NCBI GenBank assembly: GCA_963662155.1
Contig: OY759266.1
Location: 61,002,010 to 61,066,009 of the forward strand
Reading direction: 5' to 3'
DNA from: Lamellibrachia columna
Lineage: Eukaryota; Annelida; Polychaeta; Sabellida; Siboglinidae
DNA: 64,000 nucleotides
Shown here: positions 1 to 12,800 of the stretch, one piece after another
Layout: each line of letters opens with the position of its first letter
Numbering within the stretch: the stretch's first letter is position 1
Position numbers and translations under genes: made by a program
Notes under the pieces: generated by a model
What the model saw: only the letters and a program-made list of their open reading frames with translations
What the model was told of the DNA's origin: nothing
Database searches by the model: none

Positions 1-904
1 TCAGGAGCAGTAGCTCCATGTGCAGCTTGTACAAGTACTCGGATGATTTCAGGAGCAGTAGCTCCACGTGCAGCTTGTACAAGTACTCGGATGATTTCAG
101 GAGCAGTAGCTCCACGTGCAGCTTGTACAAGTACTCGGATGATTTCAGGAGCAGTAGCTCCACGTGCAGCTTGTACAAGTACTCGGATGATTTCAGGAAC
201 AGTAGCTCCATGTGCAGCTAGTACAAGTACTCGGATGATTTCAGGAGCAGTAGCTCCATGTGCAGCTAGTACAAGTACTCGGATGATTTCAGGAGCAGTA
301 GCTCCATGTGCAGCTTGTACAAGTACTCGGATGATTTCAGGAGCAGTAGCTCCACGTGCAGCTTGTACAAGTACTCGGATGATTTCAGGAGCAGTAGCTC
401 CATGTGCAGCTTGTACAAGTACTCGGATGATTTCAGGAGCAGTAGTTCCACGTGCAGCTTGTACAAGTACTCCGATGATTTCAGGAGCAGTAGCTCCACG
501 TGCAGCTTGTACAAGTACTCGGATGATTTCAGGAGCAGTAGCTCCACGTGCAGCTTGTACAAGTACTCGGATGATTTCAGGAGCAGTAGCTCCACGTGCA
601 GCTTGTACAAGTACTCGGATGATTTCAGGAGCAGTAGCTCCACGTGCAGCTTGTACAAGTACTCGGATGATTTCAGGAGCAGTAGCTCCACGTGCAGCTT
701 GTACAAGTACTCGGATGATTTCAGGAGCAGTAGCTCCACGTGCAGCTTGTACAAGTACTCGGATGATTTCAGGAGCAGTAGCTCCATGTGCAGCTTGTAC
801 AAGTACTCAGATGATTTCAGGAGCAGTAGCTCCATGTGCAGCTTGTACAAGTACTCGGATGATTTCAGGAGCAGTAGCTCCACGTGCAGCTTGTACAAGT
901 ACTC
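1..904. repeat. 48-bp minisatellite, about 19 copies
   Basis: Near-identical 48-bp units run from the window edge to about 904, differing mainly at a C/T site (ccacgtg or ccatgtg). The unit is 16 codons long, so several frames stay open, but no gene is implied. In the + frame that continues into the LINE fragment at 905, each unit reads SDDFRSSSSTCSLYKY. That matches the reverse-transcriptase stretch leading into the catalytic YxDD motif, so the unit looks amplified from the LINE beside it. The left end lies outside the window. Confidence 0.95.
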
Positions 905-1640
905 TGGTGACTCTGCCTTGGCAGATTTTTCAAATTCAGACAGTCATTTTGAGCAGCAGGTCACTGAAGTGACAAGATGGTGTAAGGATAACTACCTAGA
1001 CTTGAATGTGGAAAAGACCAGGGAGATGGTAGTAGACTTTAGAAGGAATGGATGAGTGGGTGAGCTTGTCATAGAGGGTGTGATTGTGGAAAAAGTGAAT
1101 GAGTATAAATATCTTGGCACTGTTTTGGATAATAAACTTTTGAATCTAACACAAACTGCATTGTAAAGAAATGTCATCAGAGAATGTTCTGCATGTTCAG
1201 ACTAAGATCCTTTGGTGTGAGTCCTAAGACTCTGCAGATGTTTCATCGCAGCTTTATTGAATCTATTTTGACATCTTCTTTTGTCTGCTGGTTTGGCACT
1301 TTGAGTGTGAAGAATAGAGGCAGGTTGAACAGTATTGTCAATAGGGGAAGTAAGGTTGTGGGAGTGAGACAGACTGGAGTAAGTGAGCTGTATGAAAAAA
1401 GAGCCATGAGAAAGGGTTTGCAAGTCATAAGTGACTTGTGTCACATCCTTTCACAGTACTATGAGACACTACCATCAGGCAGGAGACTAAGAGCTTTCAC
1501 TGCAAAGAAGGCAAAGACACTGAACAATTGTGTTCCAATGTCCATCAAGATTATCAACAAATCTTAATTTATTTTAACGGAACCAGTCTATAATTTAGTG
1601 GGTATATTATTTATATAGAATAAATTATTTTGTTTCATGT
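880..1640 (+). mobile_element. 3' fragment of a decayed non-LTR retrotransposon (LINE)
   Basis: The fragment begins at the last minisatellite unit. It reads the motif C region (LYKYSGDSALADF), then TEVTRWCKDNYLDLNVEKT, then after a stop at 1053-1055 and a frame change VNEYKYLGTVLDNK. A third segment (1184-1567) carries VCWFGTLSVKNRGRLN and LPSGRRLRAF, the usual C-terminal end of CR1/L2/Rex-like reverse transcriptases. Frame breaks and missing upstream domains make it non-functional. An AATAAA lies near 1618, and the AT-rich DNA after 1567 is probably the 3' UTR. The clade is inferred from remembered family motifs. Confidence 0.85.
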
Positions 1641-1841
1641 AGTCACTGAGTAATAATGTATAAACATTATCAATTGCTTGCCTTGTATATAATTTAAATA
1701 TATTTCATAATACTTAATAATGTTAATAATCGGTCTATTTTTTTATCTTTTATTTCTCCTTGTCACCACCACCATCATCAATGTACGAGTGAGAGGAGAT
1801 GAATGTGGGGGATATGAGTCATATTTATTCCTGTTACTGCC

Positions 1842-2093
1842 TATGTACTGTTTTATGTACTGTTTTATGTACTGTTTTATGTACTGTTTTATGTACTGTT
1901 TTATGTACTGTTTTATGTACTGTTTTATGTACTGTTTTATGTACTGTTTTATGTACTGTTTTATGTACTGTTTTATGTACTGTTTTATGTACTGTTTTAT
2001 GTACTGTTTTATGTACTGTTTTATGTACTGTTTTATGTACTGTTTTATGTACTGTTTTATGTACTGTTTTATGTACTGTTTTATGTACTGTTT
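1842..2093. repeat. 12-bp tandem repeat (tatgtactgttt), about 21 copies
   Basis: A perfect array of a 12-bp unit. All frames reading through it are artefacts of the unit length. The near absence of variants suggests recent expansion. Confidence 0.97.
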
Positions 2094-2186
2094 TCGTGTA
2101 TTTTATATGAACACAAAATAAAGTTCTCTTTTGAGATATTCAATAAAGTATCTTGTATCTTGTCCCTTGGTTCTTGATCGGGTATG

Positions 2187-2889
2187 GTAGCAGTGGAAGG
2201 TAGCAGTGGAAGGTAGCAGTGGAAGGTAGCAGTGGAAGGAAGCAGGGGAAGGTAGCAGTGGAAGGTAGCAGTGAAAGGTAGCAGGGGAAGGAAGCAGGGG
2301 AAGGTAGCAGGGGAAGGTAGCAGTGGATGGAAGCAGGGGAAGGTAGCAGTGGAAGGAAGCAGGGGAAGGTAGCAGGGGAAGGTAGCAGTGGATGGAAGCA
2401 GGGGAAGGTAGCAGGGGAAGGAAGCAGGGGAAGATAGCAGGGGAAGGTAGCAGTGGGGGGAAGCAGTGGAAGGTAGCAGGGGAAGGAAGCAGTGGAAGGA
2501 AGCAAGGGAAGGTAGCAGTGGAAGGTAGCAGTGGAAGGAAGCAGGGGAAGGAAGCAGGGGAAGGAAGCAGTGGAAGGTAGCAAGGGAAGGTAGCAGTGGA
2601 AGGAAGCTGGGGAAGGTAGCTGTGGTAGGAAGCAGGGGAAGGTAGCAGTGGAAGGAAGCAGGGGAAGGTAGCAGTGGAAGGAAGCAGGGGAAGGTAGCAG
2701 TGGAAGGAAGCAGGGGAAGGTAGCAGTGGAAGGAAGCAGGGGAAGGTAGCAGTGGAAGGAAGCAGGGGAAGGTAGCAGTGGAAGGAAGCAGGGGAAGGTA
2801 GCAGGGGAAGGTAGCAGGGGAAGGAAGCAGTGGAAGGAAGCAGGGGAAGGAAGCAGGGGAAGGAAGCAGGGGAAGGAAGCAGGGGAAGG
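2187..2889. repeat. 13-bp purine-rich tandem repeat, about 54 copies
   Basis: Units of the form ggaaggtagcagt or ggaaggaagcagg repeat every 13 bp. The + strand is almost entirely purine plus a few T and C, so there is strong strand asymmetry. Three units equal 13 codons, which produces long proline/leucine-rich open frames on the minus strand. These are not genes. Confidence 0.95.
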
Positions 2890-3050
2890 CGGGGCACAAC
2901 TGCATAGGTAACTAGAAAACAGGCAGTGCAACTACCAATATTTAGTGTGTATACAAACTATTGTTATTCTTGGTTATTATGTTAAGATATAAATTCACGA
3001 AAATATTCGTGAAATAAATTATTACCCAGATACTAACATGCGTCGAATTG

Positions 3051-3187
3051 GCGGTTGTGGGGTGGAGCACAACCGACCACGTGTGTTTGGTTGTGCCCCG
3101 TGCAGTGGGGCACAACCGACCACGTGTGTGTGGTTGTGCCCCGTGGGGTGGGGCACAACCGACCACGTGTGTGTGGTTGTGCGCCAT
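3051..3187. repeat. Three tandem palindromic units of about 44 bp
   Basis: Each unit has arms ggggcacaacc and ggttgtgcccc around a CACGTG-containing loop, so each can fold into an 11-bp-stem hairpin. A related half-site, ggggcacaac, also occurs at about 2893, just after the 13-bp array. Confidence 0.8.
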
Positions 3188-3270
3188 CGAAATATCGGCT
3201 TACCTACAAGTGCTAAAGTATCTCTTGTTTTCTATTATATTCAGAACTAATGGGGAAATTGCTTACAACC

Positions 3271-3273
<3 letters not shown>

Positions 3274-3317
<44 letters not shown>
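3274..3317. repeat. (AG)n microsatellite
   Basis: Uninterrupted AG dinucleotides, about 21 copies. Confidence 0.97.
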
Positions 3318-3320
<3 letters not shown>

Positions 3321-3343
3321 ACGCGGGCGTTGTGTTGTAAAAC

Positions 3344-3344
<1 letters not shown>

Positions 3345-3408
<64 letters not shown>
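3345..3408. repeat. (AT)n microsatellite
   Basis: Uninterrupted TA dinucleotides, about 32 copies. Confidence 0.97.
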
Positions 3409-3410
<2 letters not shown>

Positions 3411-3439
3411 TGTCGTTGTTACCGTGATATCACAATTCT

Positions 3440-3600
3440 ACCAAATGTAGGCCCAAGGATAAACAAATGTAGGCCCAAGGATGAACACATGTAGGCCCAA
3501 GGATGAACAAATGTAGGCCCAAGGATGAACACATGTAGGCCCAAGGATGAACAAATGTAGGCCCAAGGATGAACAAATGTAGGCCGAAGGATGAATAAAT
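3440..3600. repeat. 22-bp tandem repeat, about 7 copies
   Basis: Units of aaatgtaggcccaaggatga plus ac, with an A/C alternation between units. No coding content. Confidence 0.93.
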
Positions 3601-4395
3601 ACAAACAACATGTAATTAGTTTTATAAATGTTCCAAATCATTTTGTTTGGCATTTCGCAGTAAAAGTATGATTTAATTACAGCAACAAATTATATCTCCC
3701 AATTACACAGACATATGATAGTATTAACTGTTAATGTCCCCAGCTTGAGAAGGTATCCGCAATCTGCGCATTACGTCAGAGCGATCGTGACAGGTCAATT
3801 CGTCTTTTATTAAGGATTAGTGTTTACCTATAATAACATGTTTTCATATGGAATATGAGCGTGTCAGCTGGGCGGTCAGTTTGTCCAGCCTGGGCATCCA
3901 CAACCTGCGCACTATATCAGAACGAGGGTGCCAAGCCAAGCCATCTTTTTTTCGACAAATGTGCAAGCGTCAATCGCCGCTTGCTCGCTCGCAGAAGTCC
4001 GTGTCTGGCGTTTTGACTTTCGTGTAAATTTGCATACCATAGGCAGGAAATAAATCTAATGCGAAATTCACAGTGTCCAATGCGCTCCACAGCACCTAAA
4101 CCTAATTATTAATGATGCATGTGCAAACTAGAGTATTTTATATACTATTGTTGAAATTTATAATAAAAGAATATAAGATATGAATGTTTTTAAAGTAGAT
4201 ACAATTATTTACAATTACTATTTATAACACCTTACTAATGATAACGATAAAATAAATATGGCCCTTGCACAAATTAAGCATTCTCATGGTACACTACATA
4301 CGATTGTATGCGAAACATCAATAATTAGAGTAGGGGTGAAATGAAGAATAATGAAGAATTGAAAAAGAGAATACCAAAATAATTAATAATTCGTG
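3601..4395. other. AT-rich DNA with no recognised gene; one diverged repeat pair
   Basis: I see no gene here. Two diverged copies of one segment lie at about 3740-3800 and 3880-3940. They share a cagc-ctg-g start, a cgcaatctgcgca / cacaacctgcgca core and a cagagcga / cagaacga end. They may be remnants of a dispersed element. Confidence 0.4.
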
Positions 4396-4489
4396 AGCAC
4401 GGGCATGTAATGGACTGGGCTACTGCAGTCGTGTGGCTGCACAGCACGGGCATGTAATGGACTGGGCTACTGCAGTCGTGTGGCTGCAC
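4396..4489. repeat. 47-bp direct duplication, 2 copies
   Basis: Two identical adjacent 47-bp units beginning agcacgggcatgtaatgg. A shortened third start (agcaaggcccatgtaat) follows. Confidence 0.9.
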
Positions 4490-4955
4490 AGCAAGGCCCA
4501 TGTAATAAAATTAGGTAGGGCATTATATTAAATATACCATACCCTTTGAATTGAACACACTAGTATTAACTCTACATAAAACAGGAGCATATTGCTTTAA
4601 TATATGTTATGATCTTAATGATCTGTTTGTTTTTTGTTAGATGTTATTTATATGAGTATTGCACCGAAGATCTGATATTATTGTAACATCGGGATATTTA
4701 GTCTGCGCGACAGTGTCTAATATTTGACCATGAAGCTTATATACTTGTTATCAATTGTTTTTTTTTTGATAATTGGTTTCATTACATTACATTTCATTTT
4801 CCAAGACATCTCCAATTTTGCAAGTTTGTCCAGATCATCCTGAACCACAGCAGTTAAAGAATATTATATATAATAAATTGCCATCTGCAAACAGCACAAT
4901 TGTAGATGCTATGTTATTAGGAATAACACTGATACAAAAAGAGAAATAAATCATG

Positions 4956-5034
4956 GACCGAAACGGTGTCAGACCGAAACGGTGTCAGACCGAAACGGTG
5001 TCAGACCGAAACGGTGTTAGACCGAAACGGTCCC
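4956..5034. repeat. 16-bp tandem repeat, about 5 copies
   Basis: Units of gaccgaaacggtgtca. Each contains the palindrome accgaaacggt-like core ccg-aaa-cgg. Only short frames read through it. Confidence 0.92.
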
Positions 5035-5052
5035 CGATCGAAATGAGCCACA

Positions 5053-5285
5053 CCACTATCTACAGAGCTCCAGGGCGACACTGTTCTACGTCCGAGTGGC
5101 TCCATGGTTACACTATCTACAGAGCTCCAGGGCGACACTGTTCTACGTCCGAGTGGCTCCATGGTTACACTATCTACAGAGCTCCAGGGCGACACTGTTC
5201 TACGTCCGAGTGGCTCCATGGTTACACTATCTACAGAGCTCCAGGGCGACACTGTTCTACGTCCGAGTGGCTCCATGGTTACACT
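5053..5285. repeat. 57-bp tandem repeat, 4 copies
   Basis: Four near-perfect 57-bp units starting actatctacagagctccagg. The unit is 19 codons, so frames stay open on both strands. No support for a protein. Confidence 0.95.
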
Positions 5286-6728
5286 ACAAAACTAGCCAAA
5301 CATTAAAAACGTTTCGATATCGAATTGGGCCGAAAACAAATGGCCCCAAACCACAACCATTGCTCGTAACTACTGAGACGTTGTCAAATCAAGACGGTTC
5401 AAGAAACCAAACCAGAAGGTTTAGTCAGAGAATATTGTCGGATGCATATTGACAAGACGTGTTTACAACAACAGAAGAGCGTGGTATGGTTGTATAAATG
5501 TTATAGCGTCATAGCATAATTCAAATGAACATGCGTTAACAGTAAGTTTTACGGATTGTACCTTTCTATGGAAGTGATGCAGACATATGAAGTTTTATTC
5601 ATGTTGTTCACATTAGAAGTGTGTGAAGAGTTCACTTGGACACACTTGTCTCTATGAATGCAGCAGTGTCTTGTATTCAAAACCTTGAGGTGGTGTTAAC
5701 TTATTTCGATTAGTGTCTTTGCTACAACTGAAGATTGTGGGTGGCCGTGTTAATGAGGGAGATCGGCCGGCATCTGTCATTGGAGTGCTTCAGTTGTGGT
5801 CAGCTACGTGTACTGCGTGTTTAACTCGCGTAGACAACTGTCGTTCGTCTCTCAGAATCTGCCCCACAAATAGACAGACTTGATTTTCCTTTGAAAACCA
5901 ATGTACCAACTGGATTATAGTTTTGTTTCATGCATTTTATGTGAAGCGCATTGAGGGGTCAATGAAAACGTGCAATATAAAAATGAATGTATTATTATTA
6001 CAAAATTAATAGAAACCTTATTTTTCTATTAATAAGATTGTTACTACATTAAGTAAACAATGTCACACGTTACTCGTGTTAGAACATTGCGACTTGTCAC
6101 GGTCTGTTGCCGACTGAGTGTCTCCAGGGCGACAGACCGTAGCCGGCCGGCGTTCAGCTTGTTACACTTGAATGGTTATACTTATGTTGAACACTGAATA
6201 AAACTGCAAACATACATTTGTTGTTGTTTGGTTAACGACGACGTCTGAACAATTAAGTCATCCACCTTCGAAGCAAGAACCATGAAGATGGTATGGAATA
6301 TAGTAATGTTTAATGTAATTTAATTGTAATATGTGTGTATATATATGCGCGTATATGTACATATATATGTATGTATGCATGTTTATGTGTATTACTGTCA
6401 TGTAATTTACTTATATAACTGTAATGTTATTTATTTACTTAATGTAATTTAATTTTAGTGTAATTATTTAATTTTAAAGTAAAGCTCATAATCATTTAAT
6501 TTTAAAGTAAAGCTCCTAGAGTAGTGTTTAACTAGATTTGGCACGTGTAATATTTATTTAGTATCATGTGCATTTACGAGAGAAAACCATTTCACCACTG
6601 ATTTTATTTTATCTTTACCTGGCAATTACTGAAGATCATTTTCCAATAAAAGTAACCAGACCATTACCAATGGTAGATTTTCATTGACTATCAATAAATA
6701 ATGGACAAAAAGTGAAAGTGTAGCAGTA
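5286..6728. other. Unassigned non-coding DNA
   Basis: No gene recognised. A segment at about 5940-6000 (gaagcgcattgagg ... attattatta) resembles the 3' tail of tRNA-SINEs that end in an ATT microsatellite, but a head with A and B boxes is not evident. A tctccagggcgaca motif at about 6120 recalls the 57-bp unit at 5053-5285. The region from 6290 to 6560 is very AT-rich. Confidence 0.4.
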
Positions 6729-8115
6729 CTAATAGGGTAAGTTTGAGACCTGCACAAGACCTTGATAAGAAACAGTGCTATCAGTGTAGCGGTAGTGATA
6801 AGGTAAGTTTGAGACCTGCATAGGACCTTGATAAGAAACAGTGCTATCTATGTAGCTGTAGTGATAGCGTAAGTTTGAGACCTGCATAGGACCTTGATAA
6901 GAAACAGTGCTATCAGTGTAGTTGTAGTGATAGCGTAAGTTTGAGACCTGCATAGGACCTTGATAAGAAACAGTGCTATCAGTGTAGTTGTAGTGATAGC
7001 GTAAGTTTGAGACCTGCATAGGACCTTGATAAGAAACAGTGCTATCAGTGTAGTTGTAGTGATAGCGTAAGTTTGAGACCTGCATAGGACCTTGATAAGA
7101 AACAGTGCTATCAGTGTAGCGGTAGTGATAGCATAAGTTTGAGACCTGCATAGGACCTTGATAAGAAACAGTGCTATCAGTGTAGTTGTAGTGATAGCGT
7201 AAGTTTGAGACCTGCATAGGACCTTGATAAGAAACAGTGCTATCTATGTAGCGGTAGTGATAGCGTAAGTTTGAGACCTGCATAGGACCTTGATAAGAAA
7301 CAGTGCTATCAGTGTAGTTGTAGTGATAGCGTAAGTTTGAGACCTGCATAGGACCTTGATAAGAAACAGTGCTATCAGTGTAGTTGTAGTGATAGCGTAA
7401 GTTTGAGACCTGCATAGGGCCTTGATAAGAAACAGTGCTATCTATGTAGCTGTAGTGATAGGGTAAGTTTGAGACCTGCATAGGACCTTGATAAGAAACA
7501 GTGCTATCTATGTAGCTGTAGTGATAGGGTAAGTTTGAGACCTGCATAGGACCTTGATAAGAAACAGTGCTATCAGTGTAGCGGTAGTGATAAGGTAAGT
7601 TTGAGACCTGCACAAGACCTTGATAAGAAACAGTGCTATCAGTGTAGTTGTAGTGATAGCGTAAGTTTGAGACCTGCATAGGACCTTGATAAGAAACAGT
7701 GCTATCAGTGTAGCGGTAGTGATAGCGTTAGTTTGAGACCTGCATAGGACCTTGATAAGAAACAGTGCTATCAGTGTAGCGGTAGTGATAAGGTAAGTTG
7801 GAGACCTGCATAGGGCCTTGATAAGAAACAGTGCTATCCATGTAGCTGTAGTGATAGGGTAAGTTTGAGACCTGCATAGGACCTTGATAAGAAACAGTGC
7901 TATCAGTGTAGCGGTAGTGATAGGGTAAGTTTGAGACCTGCATAGGGCCTTGATAAGAAACAGTGCTATCAGTGTAGCCGTAGTGATAGGGTAAGTTAGA
8001 GACCTGCATCTGCATAAGACCTTCATAAGAAACAGTGCTATCTGTGTAGCGGTAGTGATAGGGTAAGTTGGAGACCTGCATCTGCATAAGACCTTCATAA
8101 GAAACAGTGCTATCC
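6729..8115. repeat. 66-bp minisatellite, about 21 copies
   Basis: Units of 66 bp begin ataggaccttgataagaaac. Variable blocks are gtagttgtagtg / gtagcggtagtg and tagcg / taagg / taggg. The last two units (about 7990-8110) carry an insertion (tgcatctgcata). The unit is 22 codons, so the long minus-strand frames are artefacts. The array lies 1.6 kb beyond the stop codon of the carrier gene, outside its coding region. Confidence 0.95.
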
Positions 8116-9724
8116 AGTGGAATACGAGTGTTTAAAATGCCCACAAAAAGAAGAATCATGAACTGAATGCAGAAATGTGGGGTACATTCTTTGAGACTTG
8201 AGACCAGCTACATGTTTATTTCAGCAATCTGTACATGCATACGGTGATTACAGTCGTACATCAACATTCAACCTACCTTGATGTTTACATGAAACACATT
8301 GTACACGAGAGAAGACCAATAAAGCAAGATTCTGCAACTGGGGACGTGTGACGAATGACACTGACAAATAAAAGCACCACTGGTTGGAATAAACAACTGT
8401 GTATGTTCCATGCAGACATTCCATTAAGAAATCTGGCAGTTTTGAAATGGAAATAAAGAGATCAGCAGAACTCTGCATAAAACATTAGTATTAGTTAGCA
8501 ATATCTGCCGCAGGCTCCGCTGCAGCCAAGCATTTGTACAACTTATAAAACTTAACAGTGAACAGAAGTTAAATTCAACTTGCCAATAAGTGAACATTGT
8601 AAATCATACAGGGCAGTCTCTTTGAAGTGATTCATTATAATGGCACCAGACAGAACAATTACATTATTAATGGAATCAATCATAATACAATGATAAGTAA
8701 TCATGGATACTTGGATATCTTGCATATGTTAACCATTACAGCTTCAATAGGTTACCAACAAATAACCATAACAATGTGTAGAACTTACATTCTTTTTGTT
8801 AGAATATAAAAATCATAACTGCACAAACCAGATATGGCACACCAGGTGGTTATTAGAAACATGGATAGGGTTGGCTCTTTCTGCTAGACTCTCCATCTAC
8901 CACATTATTACGTGACACCTTCTACATCCTTGTGGCCTGCTAGGTTCTGAGGCTCAACACTTTATTGGTTCCAGTTGGATCACCTGCTCCAAGTCACACC
9001 TACACACCTGTCATAACACTCTGTTGTGTGTGTGTGTGTGCTTGCGTGCGTGCGTGCGTGTGTGTGTGTACGCAGGATGCATGCATGTGCTAATACAAAC
9101 TGTTGTCTGTCTTTATGACAATGTCTCCCAGAGTGTTGGAAAATCAAAACACGTCAAGCTTAGTCAATGTCAACCAATCAATCAATGACTATGGCTCTAA
9201 CAGCAGTGTAATAACTCCTGATTACTTGTCATATCACGATTACAACTGTAAGACAAACATTACTCCATATTACAGTGTTACACGCCCAGTTTCCACCATA
9301 GGTTTACCACCAACTAAAATGCTGAAGCTCACCTAAATACAACAAAACGTTTCATGTGGTCACCATGGCAATATCAATGTCCAAATAAAATGTTTCTGGC
9401 CCAAAGTGATCCTGTTAAGCGTGTCCACTGTATTATAACCATAATCAAAGTTGTGCCAATCAGAAACTAAGCAATGCCAGCGAGAATGACTTCAATCCAG
9501 TCCACACTGTCAATCTTGGCCTTCTCAAGCACACCATCCAGCTGTTGCAATGTAAAATTGCCTAATAGTGCCAGTTCATAAAAATATCTCTACACAGCGA
9601 CACACTTGATGCTATTCCACAAACTGCCCCTACACAGACTTAGACGTGAATAAGATGTGCTGCTACAGTGAAGCATAGTGTGTCCCTACACAGTGTACGG
9701 TAGGAACAGATGTAAGCACGGAGA
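8116..9724 (-). other. Probable 3' UTR and flank of the dicarboxylate carrier gene
   Basis: No independent gene recognised. On the minus strand, downstream of the carrier stop codon, AATAAA signals occur at 8961-8966 and 8215-8220 (tttatt on the + strand). Either could end the transcript. A GT/GCGT microsatellite lies at about 9025-9070. The open frame at 9103-9336 has no recognisable similarity. Confidence 0.4.
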
Positions 9725-9832
9725 TCACTTCTCCTCCACCACAGTCGTACCAAATCGCAGCCGAATTTGCTCGAAGAAGATAAATGTGATGATCGTGTGT
9801 GGGCCGAGTCTCACAAAAGCAGGAACAAAGCC
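9725..9832 (-). CDS. SLC25A10: SLC25A10 exon 9 (stop codon)
   Basis: Codes for GFVPAFVRLGPHTIITF, IFFEQIRLRFG and a TTVVEEK tail, then TGA at 9727-9725. The acceptor is CCCTTTCAG|GGC. It matches the last transmembrane helix of the family (GLVPAGIRLIPHTVLTF in human). The acidic tail differs from the vertebrate one. Confidence 0.95.
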   Translation of the reverse strand, partial: GFVPAFVRLGPHTIITFIFFEQIRLRFGTTVVEEK

Positions 9833-12800
9833 CTGAAAGGGAGAAAACACGATTATTAGACGTCACATGCTGCCGGGCTAAAGACAATGGTCAACGACTG
9901 TCATTGGTTAACTGAATGAATGACTGTTGTATGGGTTGGGGTGAATGAAAAAATTTATTTGAATTATTCTATTCAATTACAGAATTTGAATTGAAAGATT
10001 TTCACCAAATGGAATTTGAATTGAAAGATTTGAGTAAGTTGAATTGGAATTGGAATTGAAAGAAAATTAATTGAACCTCATTTTTTAGTGCTGGTGCGAT
10101 CTGGTTTTATTTCCAATGTAGTCTTCAATCCAAGCCTAGAATTGTATATGAACTCAAAGTCTTTGTGGCAGCTAAACATAAATTGTACACCATTTGAAGT
10201 GAGGTGAGAAATTTGTCCAAATTTTAACATTATGAATTATTATGTTACCATGTGGCAATTTGAAAAAAGAACTCAGAAGTTCTGCTCAAATCAAACTATG
10301 GTGAGGTGTGATGAGCTTACTTTGAATTCAAGACAGGTTGCAACTCCTGCTCTAAGATAACATTTGTTGTCTGCCTGCACATATCTGAAACCATGCCATT
10401 TGTGTGTGCTAGGAATGTGTGAAGCCATAGCCACCCCAATGAATGTATTAGTATTCATGACATCCTGGTGATTTAAAAATAACATCAATAAGAAATATAT
10501 TACTATGGCGATCTTGATATTTTCAATACACAATCTGGTGACGAAACAAAATATGCCAGTTTTATGGCATATACACAGATAGCTTTGCAGCAATATTTGA
10601 TCGATCAACAAATCTACATTTCTGAAGATGAAATATGTTTGTCATCAGATTATATATTGGTCTGTCAAATAAATTTTTTTGGAGAACGGGAACATTTAAA
10701 TTTTACAAAACCATTTAAACTTGTACATTCCTGTTAACATACTGCTTCATGGAAAACTGTTTTCTTCAGCTGCTTTGACAATCACACTTGCTCTTTCAAC
10801 ACGCTGGGACATTTCTTAAATAGTCAATGCACATCTAAATACACTGTAAAAATATAATGGCATTTTATAAACCTTTCTGGTTGCTATACAGAAACAACAC
10901 TTCGAATCATAATTCATTAAGAATCTGTTACAGAAAACACTGACAGCACATCTCAACATGTCAGCAGAAATGTCAGCTGACAGTCGGCATGGACTGGTGT
11001 ATCCAACCACATCTTTGAAGGAAGGCCACATTCTCTGCTCCGTGTCACCTACCTTGAAGAAGCCTGCTGGTCCAGTTATTGCTATGTCTTTGCCTACTGC
11101 CATGATGCCCTGCAACGAGTCGTCGAGACGTCAAGGTGAGACACTGCAGGATTTTATTTGCCAAGTACAATTTTTCTGCCTAAACTGTCTTACTGATAAT
11201 ATAATGAACTTTTTTGCAAGACCCCCATTTCCATGGTAACATACAAAATGGCTGCAATTTTTTAACAAATACATTTAAGCCTCATTATGACGCGGTAGTC
11301 GGGGTCCACAATTTCGGACAGCGTTGTGAGTCGCATTAGGTGTTCCCATGTCTGCCATCAGGTGACTACTAAACAACAGTGATTTCTGTCCCCAGTACCA
11401 AGAACGCTGTTGAAGACACTGCCACCATGCGCTGGCCGTGCTGTCTATGCGCGGTTAACATAGCTTGTCAAATGAGTCAACTAGCATCCATGTGTATTTT
11501 TTTTTTAAATATCACACTCTGTTGAATGTTGAACTGAATAAAATACATGTATGTACAGTTATGGAATAGGTTTGTTATGATAGTACCGATTGTTCGACTA
11601 CTGTGATTTGAAAATAATAACCTGGATCTGAGTAACAGAACACATATGAGTTGTCACACACTGTGTGATAGCCGATTAAACATTGAAAACAACAATTATA
11701 GGTTGCATCAATAATTATTTAACTTTGTCTTTCAACCAATCTTAAAGAATAAAATCACTGATTCACCGTTTCATATGCAAATGATGAATTCGTATTTTTG
11801 CACATCCGTAACACTGCTTTGAGTTTGGTTTGGTTTGATATCGTGAAAACTTAGATTTACAATGCAACAAAAGCATGCCATTTCACCGTTGATGTTGGCT
11901 ACTAAATAGCATTTAAGACTATTTAACTGATTCTTACGCAAGGCGTATTTGTGAATCTCGATTGCAATTTACAAACCGCTGAGGCAATGGTGAAGCTAGC
12001 AGCATAATATGATTGATGCCAGCGTAGAACAAACATTGAAACAACACTTTGCCGCTCGTTCATTGTTCACCTAATGTTCACTGAGAACCGTCAAAGCAAT
12101 TCTAAGTCAGCTTGACAAATATGAGGAGTACATCACGCAAAACAAACATGAGGAGTACATCACGCAAAACAAACATGAGGAGTACATCACGCAAAACAAA
12201 CATGAGGAGTACATCACCCAAAACAAACATGAGGAGTACATCACGCAAAACAAACATGAGGAGTACATCACGCAAAACAAACATGAGGAGTACATCACGC
12301 AAAACAAACATGAGGAGTACATCACCCAAAACAAACATGAGGAGTACATCACGCAAAACAAACATGAGGAGTACATCACGCAAAACAAACATGAGGAGTA
12401 CATCACGCAAAACAAACATGAGGAGTACATCACGCAAAACAAACATGAGGAGTACATCACCCAAAACAAACATGAGGAGTACATCACGCAAAACAAACAT
12501 GAGGAGTACATCACGCAAAACAAACATGAGTACATCACCCAAAACAAACATGAGGAGTACATCACGCAAAACAAACATGAGGAGTACATCACGCAAAACA
12601 AACATGAGGAGTACATCACGCAAAACAAACATGAGGAGCACATCACGCAAAACAAACATGAGGAGTACATCACGCAAAACAAACATGAGGAGTACATCAC
12701 GCAAAACAAACATGAGGAGTACATCACCCAAAACAAACATGAGGAGTACATCACGCAAAACAAACATGAGGAGTACATCACGCAAAACAAACATGAGGAG

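Noticed and set aside
2392..2580. Glycine/lysine-rich small protein in the 13-bp array
   Set aside because: It is produced only by the repeat. The unit is not in register with codons and no gene signals flank it.
9103..9336. Small + strand protein of 77 codons downstream of the carrier
   Set aside because: No similarity, no splice or start context beyond chance, and it overlaps the probable 3' UTR of the carrier gene.
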